NCBI RefSeq assembly: GCF_020281205.1
Contig: NZ_JACXZC010000012.1
Coordinates: 18,919 to 82,918, forward strand
Direction of reading: 5' to 3'
Source: Empedobacter stercoris
GTDB lineage: Bacteria; Bacteroidota; Bacteroidia; Flavobacteriales; Weeksellaceae
DNA length: 64,000 nt
Below the pieces are notes generated by a model. The model was not told the origin of the DNA and did no database searches. It saw nothing but the letters and a program-made list of their open reading frames with translations. The position numbers and the translations under genes are program-made. Each line of letters opens with the position of its first letter. Position 1 is the stretch's first letter. This document shows, piece by piece, positions 45,426 through 53,538 of this stretch.

Positions 45426-46214
45426 ATGAAAAGGAAGAACAATTTTTTTAAGGAATTTGCATTTTTGATATTGATAGTATCAGGTATTGCATTTGTTATT
45501 ACTGTTTTATTATTTTTAGGAAAAACAGGATTTAGTTGTAGAATTGATACACAAATATTAGATCATTTTGGAAGTTTTGTTGGTGGACTTTTTGGGAGTT
45601 TACTAACTTTTACAAGTACATTGTTTTTAATTTACAGTATTAATAAGCAACAAGAAGAAATAGATAAAATAAATGATAAAGAAGCTGAAAATGATTTTTA
45701 TAATCATTTAATTAAATATTTAGAACTTTATAGAGAACAAAGCAAAAGTTATGTGTTTGGAGATAATCCAGTTTTAAATGCTAAATATGACAACCAATTT
45801 AAATATTATTTAAATCATTTTAAAGCAATATTTGAGTCCTATCATTTAGATGCTGATGGTATGGATAAGAATGAATATATAAAATATGTTAATAAAAAAT
45901 ATGAAGATGAACATAGTTTAAGAATATTGAAAGAAATGAAAACAAATTTATTTTTTATATTTAAATATGTTGATGAAAATAAATTTGGTGAAAAATATTA
46001 TCAAATATTAAAATTATTTATTCTAAAGGAGGAATTTATTATTTTATATTTTCATTGTTTGCTATTACTAGAATATAACAGTAAATCAAAAGATTTTATT
46101 AATGATGAAGCATTTTTATATGAATTTTATTATAAAATAGGAATACCTTATGACTTTCAAGATAATTTTCTAAATTCATTAATGAGTGATAGAACTTTAA
46201 TAATTAAAAATTAA
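45426..46214 (+). CDS. membrane protein resembling putative phage abortive infection protein (AbiC-like)
   Basis: This 262-residue protein has two membrane helices near 10-32 and 45-70, and a cytosolic helical domain that begins EAENDFYNHLIKYLELYREQ and later reads YLNHFKAIFESYH, LFFIFKYVDENKFGEKYYQIL and EEFIILYFHCLLLLEYNSK. This layout resembles the putative AbiC family (putAbiC), found in phages and defence islands. It follows the HEPN gene by 37 nt and ends at a bidirectional terminator, so the two genes are probably one transcript. The abortive infection role is inferred. Confidence 0.65.
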   Translation: MKRKNNFFKEFAFLILIVSGIAFVITVLLFLGKTGFSCRIDTQILDHFGSFVGGLFGSLLTFTSTLFLIYSINKQQEEIDKINDKEAENDFYNHLIKYLELYREQSKSYVFGDNPVLNAKYDNQFKYYLNHFKAIFESYHLDADGMDKNEYIKYVNKKYEDEHSLRILKEMKTNLFFIFKYVDENKFGEKYYQILKLFILKEEFIILYFHCLLLLEYNSKSKDFINDEAFLYEFYYKIGIPYDFQDNFLNSLMSDRTLIIKN

Positions 46215-46238
46215 TAAAACGCCCAAAAAAGGGCGTTT
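46215..46238. terminator. bidirectional terminator
   Basis: A perfect 9-bp stem (AAAACGCCC / GGGCGTTTT) with a 6-nt A loop separates the AbiC-like gene from the convergent 109-residue phage gene. Confidence 0.85.
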
Positions 46239-46244
46239 TATATT

Positions 46245-46574
46245 TTATACATGTAGTAGATGTGATACTTTATCTATTCTATGTTTATTGTTTTGGCGAA
46301 TTATTTCTAATGCTTCTGGCGAAGCTAATGACAACGAATTGAAAACACTTTGTATTTCTGTTAAAATAATATTTCCATCTCGTAGGTAATTGTAATCACC
46401 AGTTTCGAAATAACCAATAAAATCTTGCTGAATGCGTTTCATGACATTTGCATGATCATCTGCATTTGTAAGAATATTTAGGAAAGTTCCTAAAATTTCT
46501 TGTTCTAAAATTAAAGCTTGGTTTTTAACTCTTTGTTGATCTGGAGTTAATTTGTTGTTGTTTGATTTTGACAT
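46245..46574 (-). CDS. small helical phage protein of unknown function
   Basis: This 109-residue protein is helical and polar (TPDQQRVKNQALILEQEILGTFLNIL, RIQQDFIGYF). No family is recognised. It is in the head-connector part of the late operon. Its leader is the only one here with a GC-rich foldable element whose last pairing strand ends 1 nt before the ATG, so its translation may be controlled. Confidence 0.55.
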   Translation of the reverse strand: MSKSNNNKLTPDQQRVKNQALILEQEILGTFLNILTNADDHANVMKRIQQDFIGYFETGDYNYLRDGNIILTEIQSVFNSLSLASPEALEIIRQNNKHRIDKVSHLLHV

Positions 46575-46575
46575 A

Positions 46576-46666
46576 ACTGTTGGTATTGTTAATTAATAAA
46601 ATAGGCAGGTCGCTACCAACAGTCATATCGCTATGAAGTCTTGGGACTTGCACCCATACGCCTGCC
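46576..46666 (-). ncRNA. candidate pseudoknot leader RNA upstream of the 109-residue gene
   Basis: Read on the minus strand, stem 1 pairs 46,666-46,660 (GGCAGGC) with 46,610-46,604 (ACCTGCC). Inside its loop, 46,623-46,614 (ACTGTTGGTA) is perfectly complementary to 46,585-46,576 (TACCAACAGT), which lies 3' of stem 1. That gives an H-type pseudoknot whose last strand ends 1 nt before the start codon at 46,574. Two further hairpins (AAGTC / GACTT and CATA / TATG) fit in the loop. The element is about half G+C in a region with very little G+C. It matches no RNA class I know. Confidence 0.5.
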
Positions 46667-47011
46667 ATAATATTTTTAAGATTTTTTTTCATTTGATTAC
46701 GATATATAACTATTGGTATCGCAAACTTAGTAAAGGTATTTCAAATCTCAAAATAAAATTTATGTATTTGCATATGTTAATTTAAAAATATGATTATAAA
46801 AATCTTCCTCATTGTAATTATGAGGTAATTCTATATTACGATTTTCTGAATATTTTTTAAATCCATAAATTAAATTTTAAAATTCAATAAAAGTAAAGAA
46901 TAAAATCAATATCAAATTATGGTTTTCCGTAAAAAAGAAAAACCTAATTACGGCAATAATTAGGTTTTAAGCAAAATATGATAAAAATTCTTCAAAAAGA
47001 AGATATAAACT
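46667..47011. other. AT-rich non-coding stretch
   Basis: Between the structured element and the 126-residue gene I see no credible gene, only a terminator at 46,939-46,968 and AT-rich sequence. Confidence 0.5.
46939..46968 (-). terminator. terminator after the 126-residue gene
   Basis: A perfect 12-bp stem (AAAACCTAATTA / TAATTAGGTTTT) followed by a T-rich tract on the minus strand. Confidence 0.75.
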
Positions 47012-47392
47012 TTATAAATTATTTTCCAATTTCTTCATTTCTTCTATAACAGTATCTGTGTAACCAAATGAAATTTCTTTGATGATGTTGTTTAAGTGTC
47101 CAAAGATTATTTTGTTGTAAATAGGATAATTTTTCTTTTTGACGATTCCATTCTTGGATTTTCGCGTTTTCATATCTACAAATCGGTGCAATTTTACCAA
47201 TGAGATTGTAGCACGAAAATCAGAAACTTCTAATGATAAATTATCGAAGTTGGGATTTTTAAAATCATTTTCACGTATACGATCTCGTTGCATTTTCAGA
47301 ATAGAATTTCCTTCTGTTGACAATACACGTTTTATAAATCGTTTTTTGAGAATATGATCTGCGTTATCTCTACGCTTTTCGATAAGATTCAT
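47012..47392 (-). CDS. phage connector-region protein of unknown function
   Basis: This basic 126-residue protein (LIEKRRDNADHILKKRFIKRVL, TRKSKNGIVKKKNYPIY) has no recognised family. Its size and its place after other connector-like genes fit a head-tail joining protein, but only position supports this. It starts 3 nt after the preceding gene and ends at a terminator, so it closes the portal-connector transcript. Confidence 0.5.
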   Translation of the reverse strand: MNLIEKRRDNADHILKKRFIKRVLSTEGNSILKMQRDRIRENDFKNPNFDNLSLEVSDFRATISLVKLHRFVDMKTRKSKNGIVKKKNYPIYNKIIFGHLNNIIKEISFGYTDTVIEEMKKLENNL

Positions 47393-47395
47393 CGA

Positions 47396-47851
47396 TTAGA
47401 AATTAAAGGACCAACTCCAACCAAAACAATCGCTAACGCCTTTTACTGGATCAATTTCGAAGGATGATACATCTAACTTTCTGAACATTTCGCAATTAGA
47501 ATCATCATCATCAAAATGTTGGAAAAAGTATTCTAAGATATTATTCAAGGTTTCTTGCGTTCGCTTGTAAATGAACATATCTTCCTGGTTGTTTTTTGGC
47601 AACTTAGGATCACGTTTTTCCAAAACTAAAAACTGCATCAAGTTCCGAAACTGAACATTATCTACAGAATCAGATTTTTTACTATCAATAGAAGGAATCA
47701 TAATCACTAACAAATGATTATCTGTTACTTTGTGAGATTGTAAGTTTGCCACAACTTCTGATTCGTCTTGTGTCATTTTAAAGGAATTTACCCCCAAATT
47801 TGCGTGCTGAATTTCAATTCCAAATTCATATAATCGTCCAATATTTATCAT
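47396..47851 (-). CDS. phage connector-region protein of unknown function
   Basis: This 151-residue protein is counted from the ATG at 47,851, which overlaps the stop of the upstream gene (ATGA). A longer frame begins at 47,932 but would overlap the upstream gene by 85 nt and its extra residues look unnatural. The sequence starts MINIGRLYEFGIEIQHANLG and contains HLLVIMIPSID and a DDDDSNCEMF stretch. No family is recognised. Similar size and position suggest a neck or tail-completion protein. Confidence 0.55.
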   Translation of the reverse strand: MINIGRLYEFGIEIQHANLGVNSFKMTQDESEVVANLQSHKVTDNHLLVIMIPSIDSKKSDSVDNVQFRNLMQFLVLEKRDPKLPKNNQEDMFIYKRTQETLNNILEYFFQHFDDDDSNCEMFRKLDVSSFEIDPVKGVSDCFGWSWSFNF

Positions 47852-48705
47852 GATGAAGATTGTTGTTTTTGTTGATCTTGTAAATCGATAGCCTTTTTCG
47901 TTACATCGTACATACGAACTAAAACATCCCATAAATTAGAATTTCGTACGTGTTCGTAATTGCCAAATACACCAGATTCTGCCATCATGTATGCTGTGGC
48001 TTTTATTCCAATACCTGGACGTGGCGATTCGTAAGAATTTAGTTCATTATCAAAGATGATAGATAAGTCAATTTCTTGACCCGAAATGAATACGGATGCA
48101 GAATTTAGATAATTCATAAATGCTGTAACATGAAGGAAGAATCCGTACACAATTCCAATATCAATGTGTTTGAATTTCTCTACACGTTTTAATGAAGTTT
48201 CTTTATTGTACTTTTCGTTTTTTGGCAAGAAAAAGATTGCCAAAACTTTGTACATATTGTCTTCGTCTGAGTATTGAAAATGGTCTAATATAATTTCGAC
48301 TGCATCTTCCCATTGTCCGTATGTATTTTTGATAAAACCATCTAAAGGTGCATGATAATTCGTCACCCAATAACGGAAATTTGTGATTTTACGTTCACCC
48401 AAATGATTGATTAATTGAACGGAATTTGTTTCGCGATCAATTTCAAAAAATGATTCGACAAATTGTGATAAATAAGCAATGTTATTCCAATGGTCCAAAT
48501 CTTCTGCAGCCGTTCTGATTTTCTTGGTAGGTTTTACGTTTAAAATTGCATAAACAGCGTTAGCTAAGAATTGATTCCAATCAATTTGTCTGGTGTGAAA
48601 CGCATAAGCTAATCGACAAATGTCAATATATTCTCGCGAATTACATTCGTTTAAGTTTTCTGGAAAATAAACTTTTTTCTCGTGTCCAAAATAAATTTCT
48701 TTCAT
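47848..48705 (-). CDS. phage structural-region protein of unknown function
   Basis: This 285-residue protein, counted from the ATG at 48,705, starts just after the stop of the preceding gene (TAAGATG). A start four codons earlier is possible. It is mostly helical with aromatic clusters (NFRYWVTNYHAPLDGF, YKVLAIFFLPKNEKYNK, GIVYGFFLHVTAFMNYLN). No family is recognised. It lies in a tightly packed run portal, DUF6712-like, this gene and two small genes. Confidence 0.5.
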   Translation of the reverse strand: MKEIYFGHEKKVYFPENLNECNSREYIDICRLAYAFHTRQIDWNQFLANAVYAILNVKPTKKIRTAAEDLDHWNNIAYLSQFVESFFEIDRETNSVQLINHLGERKITNFRYWVTNYHAPLDGFIKNTYGQWEDAVEIILDHFQYSDEDNMYKVLAIFFLPKNEKYNKETSLKRVEKFKHIDIGIVYGFFLHVTAFMNYLNSASVFISGQEIDLSIIFDNELNSYESPRPGIGIKATAYMMAESGVFGNYEHVRNSNLWDVLVRMYDVTKKAIDLQDQQKQQSSS

Positions 48706-48706
48706 C

Positions 48707-49654
48707 TTAAATATCAATTATTTTATCATTTTCATTCATGCCAAAATCGTAATCGATGCACTCATTTGTTTTGATTGGTTTTGGTTTTAAAAGACTTTCG
48801 ATTTTAGAAAGTTCTATTTTATAATCTTTTTCAAAAGCAACTTTCAACACTCCAAATTGATTGGTTTCAGGTACTTTTTTTGCTTGTGAAGTTTGATTTT
48901 CAGCTACAAAATTTTGTAAAATTCCTTCTGGGAAAATAGTTGCTGAAAGTCGAGTAGAAGCCCATGACAAAGCATAATAAGCACATGCTGCTTTTACATG
49001 ATACAGAATTGTTTTATTTGGTACAGATTGGTTCGATTTTAAGGCTTCGAAATATTCGGACCATTTAGAACTTGTAAACCTTGGAATGATTTCTTCTTGT
49101 ATACATTTCTTAATTCCTGGTATTAATTTGATTAATAAGTAGCGTGATTCGATTTCGAAATATTCGTTGAATTCTTCTGTAGTTCTGAATAATGGATAGA
49201 ATGTTTTTTTATATTCTTCTGAATTTTTCCATTTAATTTCATTTTCAATGATAGGATTCTTTTTGTCTAAAACTTCAATCAAATTATCTAAGGCTTTGTA
49301 ATAGCGTTTTTCTAATTGTTTGTTGTCACGATCTATCATCCATTCGAATGCTTGCTTTTCATGTTCTGAAACTCTCATTCTACGACCTGAATTGGTATGT
49401 GCAACATCATTATTGATAACATAATTACGATAAGCATCGACAGCAATAGGATAGGCAACTGCTGTGACTAATTCCTGTTGCTCATAAACTTCTTTGAATT
49501 CGAAAATGTTATCGTATAATTTCTGACCAATTAATTTGATGATATTTTTAGTTGCCGCATTGGCATCTAAAATGATATTTTCGAACGTAATATCTGAATC
49601 AATATAAGGTAGATATTGTTTTAATTCTTCGCTATTGTTGAATAGTAATTTCAT
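48707..49654 (-). CDS. DUF6712-like phage head protein
   Basis: This 315-residue protein is helical and opens KLLFNNSEELKQYLPYI. It contains LITKLIPGIKK-like and HVKAACAYYALSWASTRLSATIFPEG segments, which fit the DUF6712 family of Bacteroidota prophages as I recall it. Such proteins lie directly after the portal gene and may be head-completion or connector proteins. It starts 4 nt after the portal stop. Confidence 0.6.
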   Translation of the reverse strand: MKLLFNNSEELKQYLPYIDSDITFENIILDANAATKNIIKLIGQKLYDNIFEFKEVYEQQELVTAVAYPIAVDAYRNYVINNDVAHTNSGRRMRVSEHEKQAFEWMIDRDNKQLEKRYYKALDNLIEVLDKKNPIIENEIKWKNSEEYKKTFYPLFRTTEEFNEYFEIESRYLLIKLIPGIKKCIQEEIIPRFTSSKWSEYFEALKSNQSVPNKTILYHVKAACAYYALSWASTRLSATIFPEGILQNFVAENQTSQAKKVPETNQFGVLKVAFEKDYKIELSKIESLLKPKPIKTNECIDYDFGMNENDKIIDI

Positions 49655-49658
49655 AAGA

Positions 49659-51035
49659 TTATTTATTAATCATTCGTTCTGATGGAGTGATTTCTTGTTG
49701 ACGTTTTACGCCTACATGATAAAAACCTAATCGTAAATCTGTACCAGGGAAATTTGCTCGAATAGCTTCGTTGTAAGCTTTTAGAGTAATCATTTCAGGA
49801 ATCGTAACATTCGTGTTTAAATGCGTTTGGTGCGCGTATAATTGTTCGCTTCCTGAATCTGATTTACCTGTTTGCGAAATGTTTCCTAAAGCTGAATGAA
49901 TTCCAATTCCTGAACCAACCGCATAATCGGCACGTTGAGAAACTGCAATTTGTGCCGATATAAAATCTTTTACATTCTGATCAATGGCTTTTATTTCCCA
50001 GCCAAATTCTTTTAAATCATTTCCGTTATCATCGTAAAGTTTAATGGTATGCCACATCTTACCAGAATTGTCGGCACCTGAAAGAACTGTTGTAATTTGT
50101 TGGAATAATTTTCTTCGATATTCTTGCAACATCGAATCTTTATACTCGATACCTTTAACATCGCAATAATCTTTTAACTTTTTTTCTTTGTCATCCCAGT
50201 ATTTCTGTGGTGATTGTACATGAAATTTTAGATTGATTGAATTTTTAGTAAATGCTTGTAAGATAAGTGGTGTAGCAGTAGATGTCTTTAGCCATTCTAA
50301 CGAACCAAAGATATCTGGAACAGTATAAATGTCAATTCCAAATGTATATTCGTTGGAATAAACAATACTATTTTTAGATGCAAAAGGATTTTTTCGATTG
50401 TAAAGATTATATACTTTGGCTGTAGAATCGTTGTGATATTGATTGGCAAATGATTCTGAAACGACACAATGTGTAGGTTCTTTTTCACCAGCTAAATAAC
50501 GTGTTGTTAATAAACCTTTGCGTGCTTTATTAATTGGAATGTGATCAATAGATGTAATAAATGAATTACCGAACAAACTACCTTTATTCAATTCATACTT
50601 CGATACACACGCTTCCATGTGGTTGTAATCAGTTGCTAACTTATTGATTTCAGTATTTGCATCAATATGATCTAACCAATGATTGATCTCTTTATCTGTT
50701 GTCCATTCTCTTATTAGTTCGTTGCCATCAAATACTTCTCGATATAATCGTGGACCTTGTCCCCATAAAAGATTTTTCTTCTTTGACAGTAAACCAGGAG
50801 CGATGTAATTGTTTTGAATAATATCACGAATAACAGTTGGTAGATTATTTCCATCGCCATATTGATAGATGTAATAATCTTCTAATTGAAGTAATGAGTT
50901 ATTCCATTCCAAAGAATCTTTGGTGAGAACATCCTTTGGAGATTCACCACGAGGATCATTCATAGTAGAGAATGTTACCGCACCCATGTCATTGTACATC
51001 AACAATGCATCTTCGTGTTCTAATGTATGTATCAT
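49659..51035 (-). CDS. phage portal protein (probable)
   Basis: This 458-residue protein lies two genes after the large terminase, as portals usually do. It has the mixed features of siphovirus portals: LPTVIRDIIQNNYIAPGLLSKKKNLLWGQGPRL near 65-100, KGSLFGNSFI near 150, and a C-terminal part with ISAQIAVSQRADYAVGSGIGIHSALGN, a helix-wing-like region. The portal forms the dodecameric DNA channel at one capsid vertex. The ATG overlaps the stop of the 90-residue gene (ATGA). Confidence 0.72.
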   Translation of the reverse strand: MIHTLEHEDALLMYNDMGAVTFSTMNDPRGESPKDVLTKDSLEWNNSLLQLEDYYIYQYGDGNNLPTVIRDIIQNNYIAPGLLSKKKNLLWGQGPRLYREVFDGNELIREWTTDKEINHWLDHIDANTEINKLATDYNHMEACVSKYELNKGSLFGNSFITSIDHIPINKARKGLLTTRYLAGEKEPTHCVVSESFANQYHNDSTAKVYNLYNRKNPFASKNSIVYSNEYTFGIDIYTVPDIFGSLEWLKTSTATPLILQAFTKNSINLKFHVQSPQKYWDDKEKKLKDYCDVKGIEYKDSMLQEYRRKLFQQITTVLSGADNSGKMWHTIKLYDDNGNDLKEFGWEIKAIDQNVKDFISAQIAVSQRADYAVGSGIGIHSALGNISQTGKSDSGSEQLYAHQTHLNTNVTIPEMITLKAYNEAIRANFPGTDLRLGFYHVGVKRQQEITPSERMINK

Positions 51036-51304
51036 AAGTAAACGTTTGCTTCGTTGAACTTCATTAACAATGAACGATGGAATTGTCTATTCTCATTGGT
51101 ATCTAAATCTTTATAAGCAACTAAAAACTTTGCTTTTTTAGATTGATCATTTCGATAGCTTTTATTTAATGCTGCACGTTGGATAACTTTTCTTTCACCT
51201 TTCAACGTTATGAATTCAATACTGAATTCTATTTCATGATATGTGAATTGTTTCATCCTACGTATAGCTGTCATGTAATGAATGTTCATAATCAAATATC
51301 GCAT
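51032..51304 (-). CDS. small phage protein coupled to the portal gene
   Basis: This 90-residue basic protein (KQFTYHEIEFSIEFITLKGERKVIQRAALNKSYRND) has no recognised family. It overlaps the portal start codon, so the two are translationally coupled. Just upstream of its ATG are two tandem copies of a 12-nt repeat. A later start at M11 is possible. Confidence 0.6.
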   Translation of the reverse strand: MRYLIMNIHYMTAIRRMKQFTYHEIEFSIEFITLKGERKVIQRAALNKSYRNDQSKKAKFLVAYKDLDTNENRQFHRSLLMKFNEANVYL

Positions 51305-51306
51305 GG

Positions 51307-51332
51307 TATTGACACAAGATTATTGACACAAG
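51307..51332. repeat. tandem 12-bp repeat in the leader of the 90-residue gene
   Basis: TATTGACACAAG occurs twice with a 2-bp spacer, ending 2 bp before the start codon at 51,304. It may be a double binding site. Confidence 0.5.
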
Positions 51333-51361
51333 TTTATATCAGTATGATTGAAATTTATTTT

Positions 51362-51384
51362 AAACCCTCTGATAGAAAGGGTTT
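51362..51384. repeat. hairpin repeat, copy 1
   Basis: AAACCCT and AGGGTTT form a 7-bp stem around CTGATAGAA. A 22-bp block of it recurs exactly at 51,470-51,491. Confidence 0.55.
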
Positions 51385-51469
51385 CAGAGTATTTGTATTA
51401 TTAATTTAATGTAATTTTTTATATTTTTTAAGAAAAAAGTAAAATTTTAGAATTTCGAAAATCGTTAAT

Positions 51470-51491
51470 CCCTCTGATAGAAAGGGTTTCA
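51470..51491. repeat. hairpin repeat, copy 2
   Basis: This is an exact 22-bp copy of 51,365-51,386, starting 105 bp after it. Both copies lie in the non-coding leader before the portal operon. Confidence 0.55.
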
Positions 51492-51508
51492 AGCGATATG
51501 TCATATTT

Positions 51509-51571
51509 CTCAATTTTTTTGAGCCTTTCAACGTCGAATCTAAGGACTGAGCGGGCCGGTGTGCTTGTCCT
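51509..51571 (-). ncRNA. candidate structured RNA in the terminase-portal gap
   Basis: A GC-rich island in very AT-rich sequence folds into AGGAC / GTCCT with an inner AGC / GCT (51,543-51,571). Beside it is a small hairpin CTCAA / TTGAG (51,509-51,523). It is upstream of the 90-residue and portal genes. No known RNA class is recognised. A packaging site is another possibility. Confidence 0.35.
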
Positions 51572-51825
51572 CTCTCAATTATTTGTTTTTTTTGAAAAAT
51601 CCAAATTTGATTGATTTTGAGTTAATTAGCTTTTTTGTGTTTGATTTGAAGTGTTATTATTGAATATTTTTACATTAAAAGTATATTGTTTAGACTTATT
51701 CTAAGTAATTTAAGTAAAATATTTAGGCACAAAAAAACCTCCAAATACTGGCATATTTGAAGGTTAAAATTTAGTAAGATTTTAATCCGCTAAAATTAAA
51801 ATTCTATGTTGTAAAGATACAATTT
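51572..51825. other. non-coding remainder of the terminase-portal gap
   Basis: This part is AT-rich with no credible gene. Its only feature is the terminase terminator. Confidence 0.5.
51730..51765 (-). terminator. terminator after the large terminase gene
   Basis: AACCT-CAAATA pairs with TATTTG-AGGTT (one mismatch) around a 6-nt loop, and T7 follows on the minus strand. Confidence 0.8.
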
Positions 51826-53538
51826 TTATATGATTTCCGTATCAATAAATGTTGTAGAAGTGCTTATTCTTGAACTTGCAGTTGATCTCCAATCTCGGCG
51901 CATGATCCAATATTTAAAAGCATCTGAAAAGTTGGTAGAATACATCGGTCTAAGGTGCATTGCTAATTTTTCGGATGTTTTATTTTTATGAATTTTGGTT
52001 TTTCCTTTTTGGTCTTTTTTGGTGATGACTTTCGTAATTTCTAATGATGATTTTAACTCTTTGTTGAATTTACGATATATGCGTAAAGTTGGAATTCCTG
52101 CAATGCCTTCGTTCAACCATTTTGTCATAAAATAATATTCTTCATCTTGGTAGATAGTCGCTTGATTTTTTGACATCAAATTTACTTTCCATTTTTGACC
52201 AATTTTTGAAGAATATTCTTCTATTGAATTTTTGACATCAGTTGCCCAATCTCGATTGACTTGTTCATATTGATTTCCTGAACGATCATAATACAAGTTC
52301 AACACTCGTTTTTCGTGTCCATCATAAAAATCGACAAATTTAGCTGCTATTTGTGCTGTACTTTCTGGTGGAAGGGTAAAGAAATTTCTTAATGCATAAA
52401 TGTAATTTTTATTTTCTTGACCTGTTACCATACTGATCATATCTCCGAAATCCATTCCTGCAGATACAGGTTGTTTTTTGTCGTAATATGGTTTTTTGAT
52501 ATGTTTTGCTAAAGGATTGAATTCTTCTTTCAATGTATAATTTGCAAAGAAATCTTCTCGTAAACCATCATCAAAAAAATGATGTGGTCCTAAATAAGCG
52601 TAAAACATTGCACCTTGTGGAATAGATGGTTTTAATGATAGTATAGAGGTTTTAAATTCTTCTATCCCCAAGGTTTTTAATGAGTTTTCTAAATATCCTA
52701 ATTGTAAAATTGGTAAATTGGCTAAAGTCGAACCAATCATAAAAAATGTTGAATCTTTTCGTTCTCGTCGCCATGCAATTGTTAATTTTAAAACTCGTTT
52801 TGTAATACGTCGAATTGCTACTTTATCATTGTTTTTATAAGCTTTGAATAATAGTTTTTTTTCTTCATTTAATTCATGAGCAATAGCTAATATATTTTTT
52901 ATTTGCTCGACATTCATATTCTTTTCTTGTTCTAAAATCCAATCATATTCTTTATGCATTGGATTTGGCATATCTGTAGTAAATGAATGTCCACAATAAT
53001 AAATGGAATCACCAAGATTTAAATATTCACCGCGAATTGCAGGGAATAATTTTGCAATCTTTTTTTCTTCAAAATATTTTACTTCGTCACCGAATAGATG
53101 TTGATAGGAATTACCTGCTGCAGAAGATGGTTGTGCCAATGAAACGATTTTGCAGAAACATCCATTGTAAATAGAAATTGTATGATGAAAATCTTTTGGT
53201 GACTTGTATGGTTTTTCGAAATGTGCTGGTGGTCTTTCGTCCAACACATAATGCACACCTTCTATCCATCCTTTCCGATTAAATCCTTCTATCAGTGCAT
53301 CACGTACGTTACCAATTGCATTTTCGTAGGTATCAGCAACCCATGCAAAATATGCACGCGGCATATCTTCTGCAATTCGCATAAATCGTTCAGCTAATAT
53401 ATCAGAAGATTTTGCAGTTGCACGTCCAGAAATAATATTTAAATCTTTAGGAGCAATTAAATCAGCTAAAATTTTTATCCAGGACGCAAAACGCCCCTCA
53501 ACTAATGGATCATCAATCAGATTTGCGAACGTCCTCAT
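51826..53538 (-). CDS. terminase large subunit
   Basis: This 570-residue DNA-packaging motor has a Walker A variant SGRATAKSSD near residue 37, Walker B HLFGDE near 147, and an RNase H-like nuclease domain from about 355 with SAGMDFGDM (first acidic residue) and LNLYYDRSGN near 412. It cuts concatemeric DNA and pumps it into the prohead through the portal. It overlaps the preceding gene by 26 nt. The Walker A reads GxxTAKS, not the common GxxGxGKS, which is seen in some phage terminases. Confidence 0.9.
   Translation of the reverse strand: MRTFANLIDDPLVEGRFASWIKILADLIAPKDLNIISGRATAKSSDILAERFMRIAEDMPRAYFAWVADTYENAIGNVRDALIEGFNRKGWIEGVHYVLDERPPAHFEKPYKSPKDFHHTISIYNGCFCKIVSLAQPSSAAGNSYQHLFGDEVKYFEEKKIAKLFPAIRGEYLNLGDSIYYCGHSFTTDMPNPMHKEYDWILEQEKNMNVEQIKNILAIAHELNEEKKLLFKAYKNNDKVAIRRITKRVLKLTIAWRRERKDSTFFMIGSTLANLPILQLGYLENSLKTLGIEEFKTSILSLKPSIPQGAMFYAYLGPHHFFDDGLREDFFANYTLKEEFNPLAKHIKKPYYDKKQPVSAGMDFGDMISMVTGQENKNYIYALRNFFTLPPESTAQIAAKFVDFYDGHEKRVLNLYYDRSGNQYEQVNRDWATDVKNSIEEYSSKIGQKWKVNLMSKNQATIYQDEEYYFMTKWLNEGIAGIPTLRIYRKFNKELKSSLEITKVITKKDQKGKTKIHKNKTSEKLAMHLRPMYSTNFSDAFKYWIMRRDWRSTASSRISTSTTFIDTEII

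Noticed and set aside
46604..46666. tRNA gene in the phage, because of the acceptor-like stem and T-arm-like GGGTGCAAGTCCC
   Set aside because: On the minus strand the T-arm-like part comes before the D-arm-like part and no anticodon arm can be placed. It fits a leader pseudoknot better than a tRNA.
47852..47932. Longer N-terminus of the connector-region gene
   Set aside because: It would overlap the upstream gene by 85 nt and has an unnatural composition. The ATG at 47,851 gives the usual ATGA overlap.
51362..51491. CRISPR array, from the repeated hairpin block
   Set aside because: There are only two copies with an 83-bp gap, no regular spacers and no cas genes nearby.
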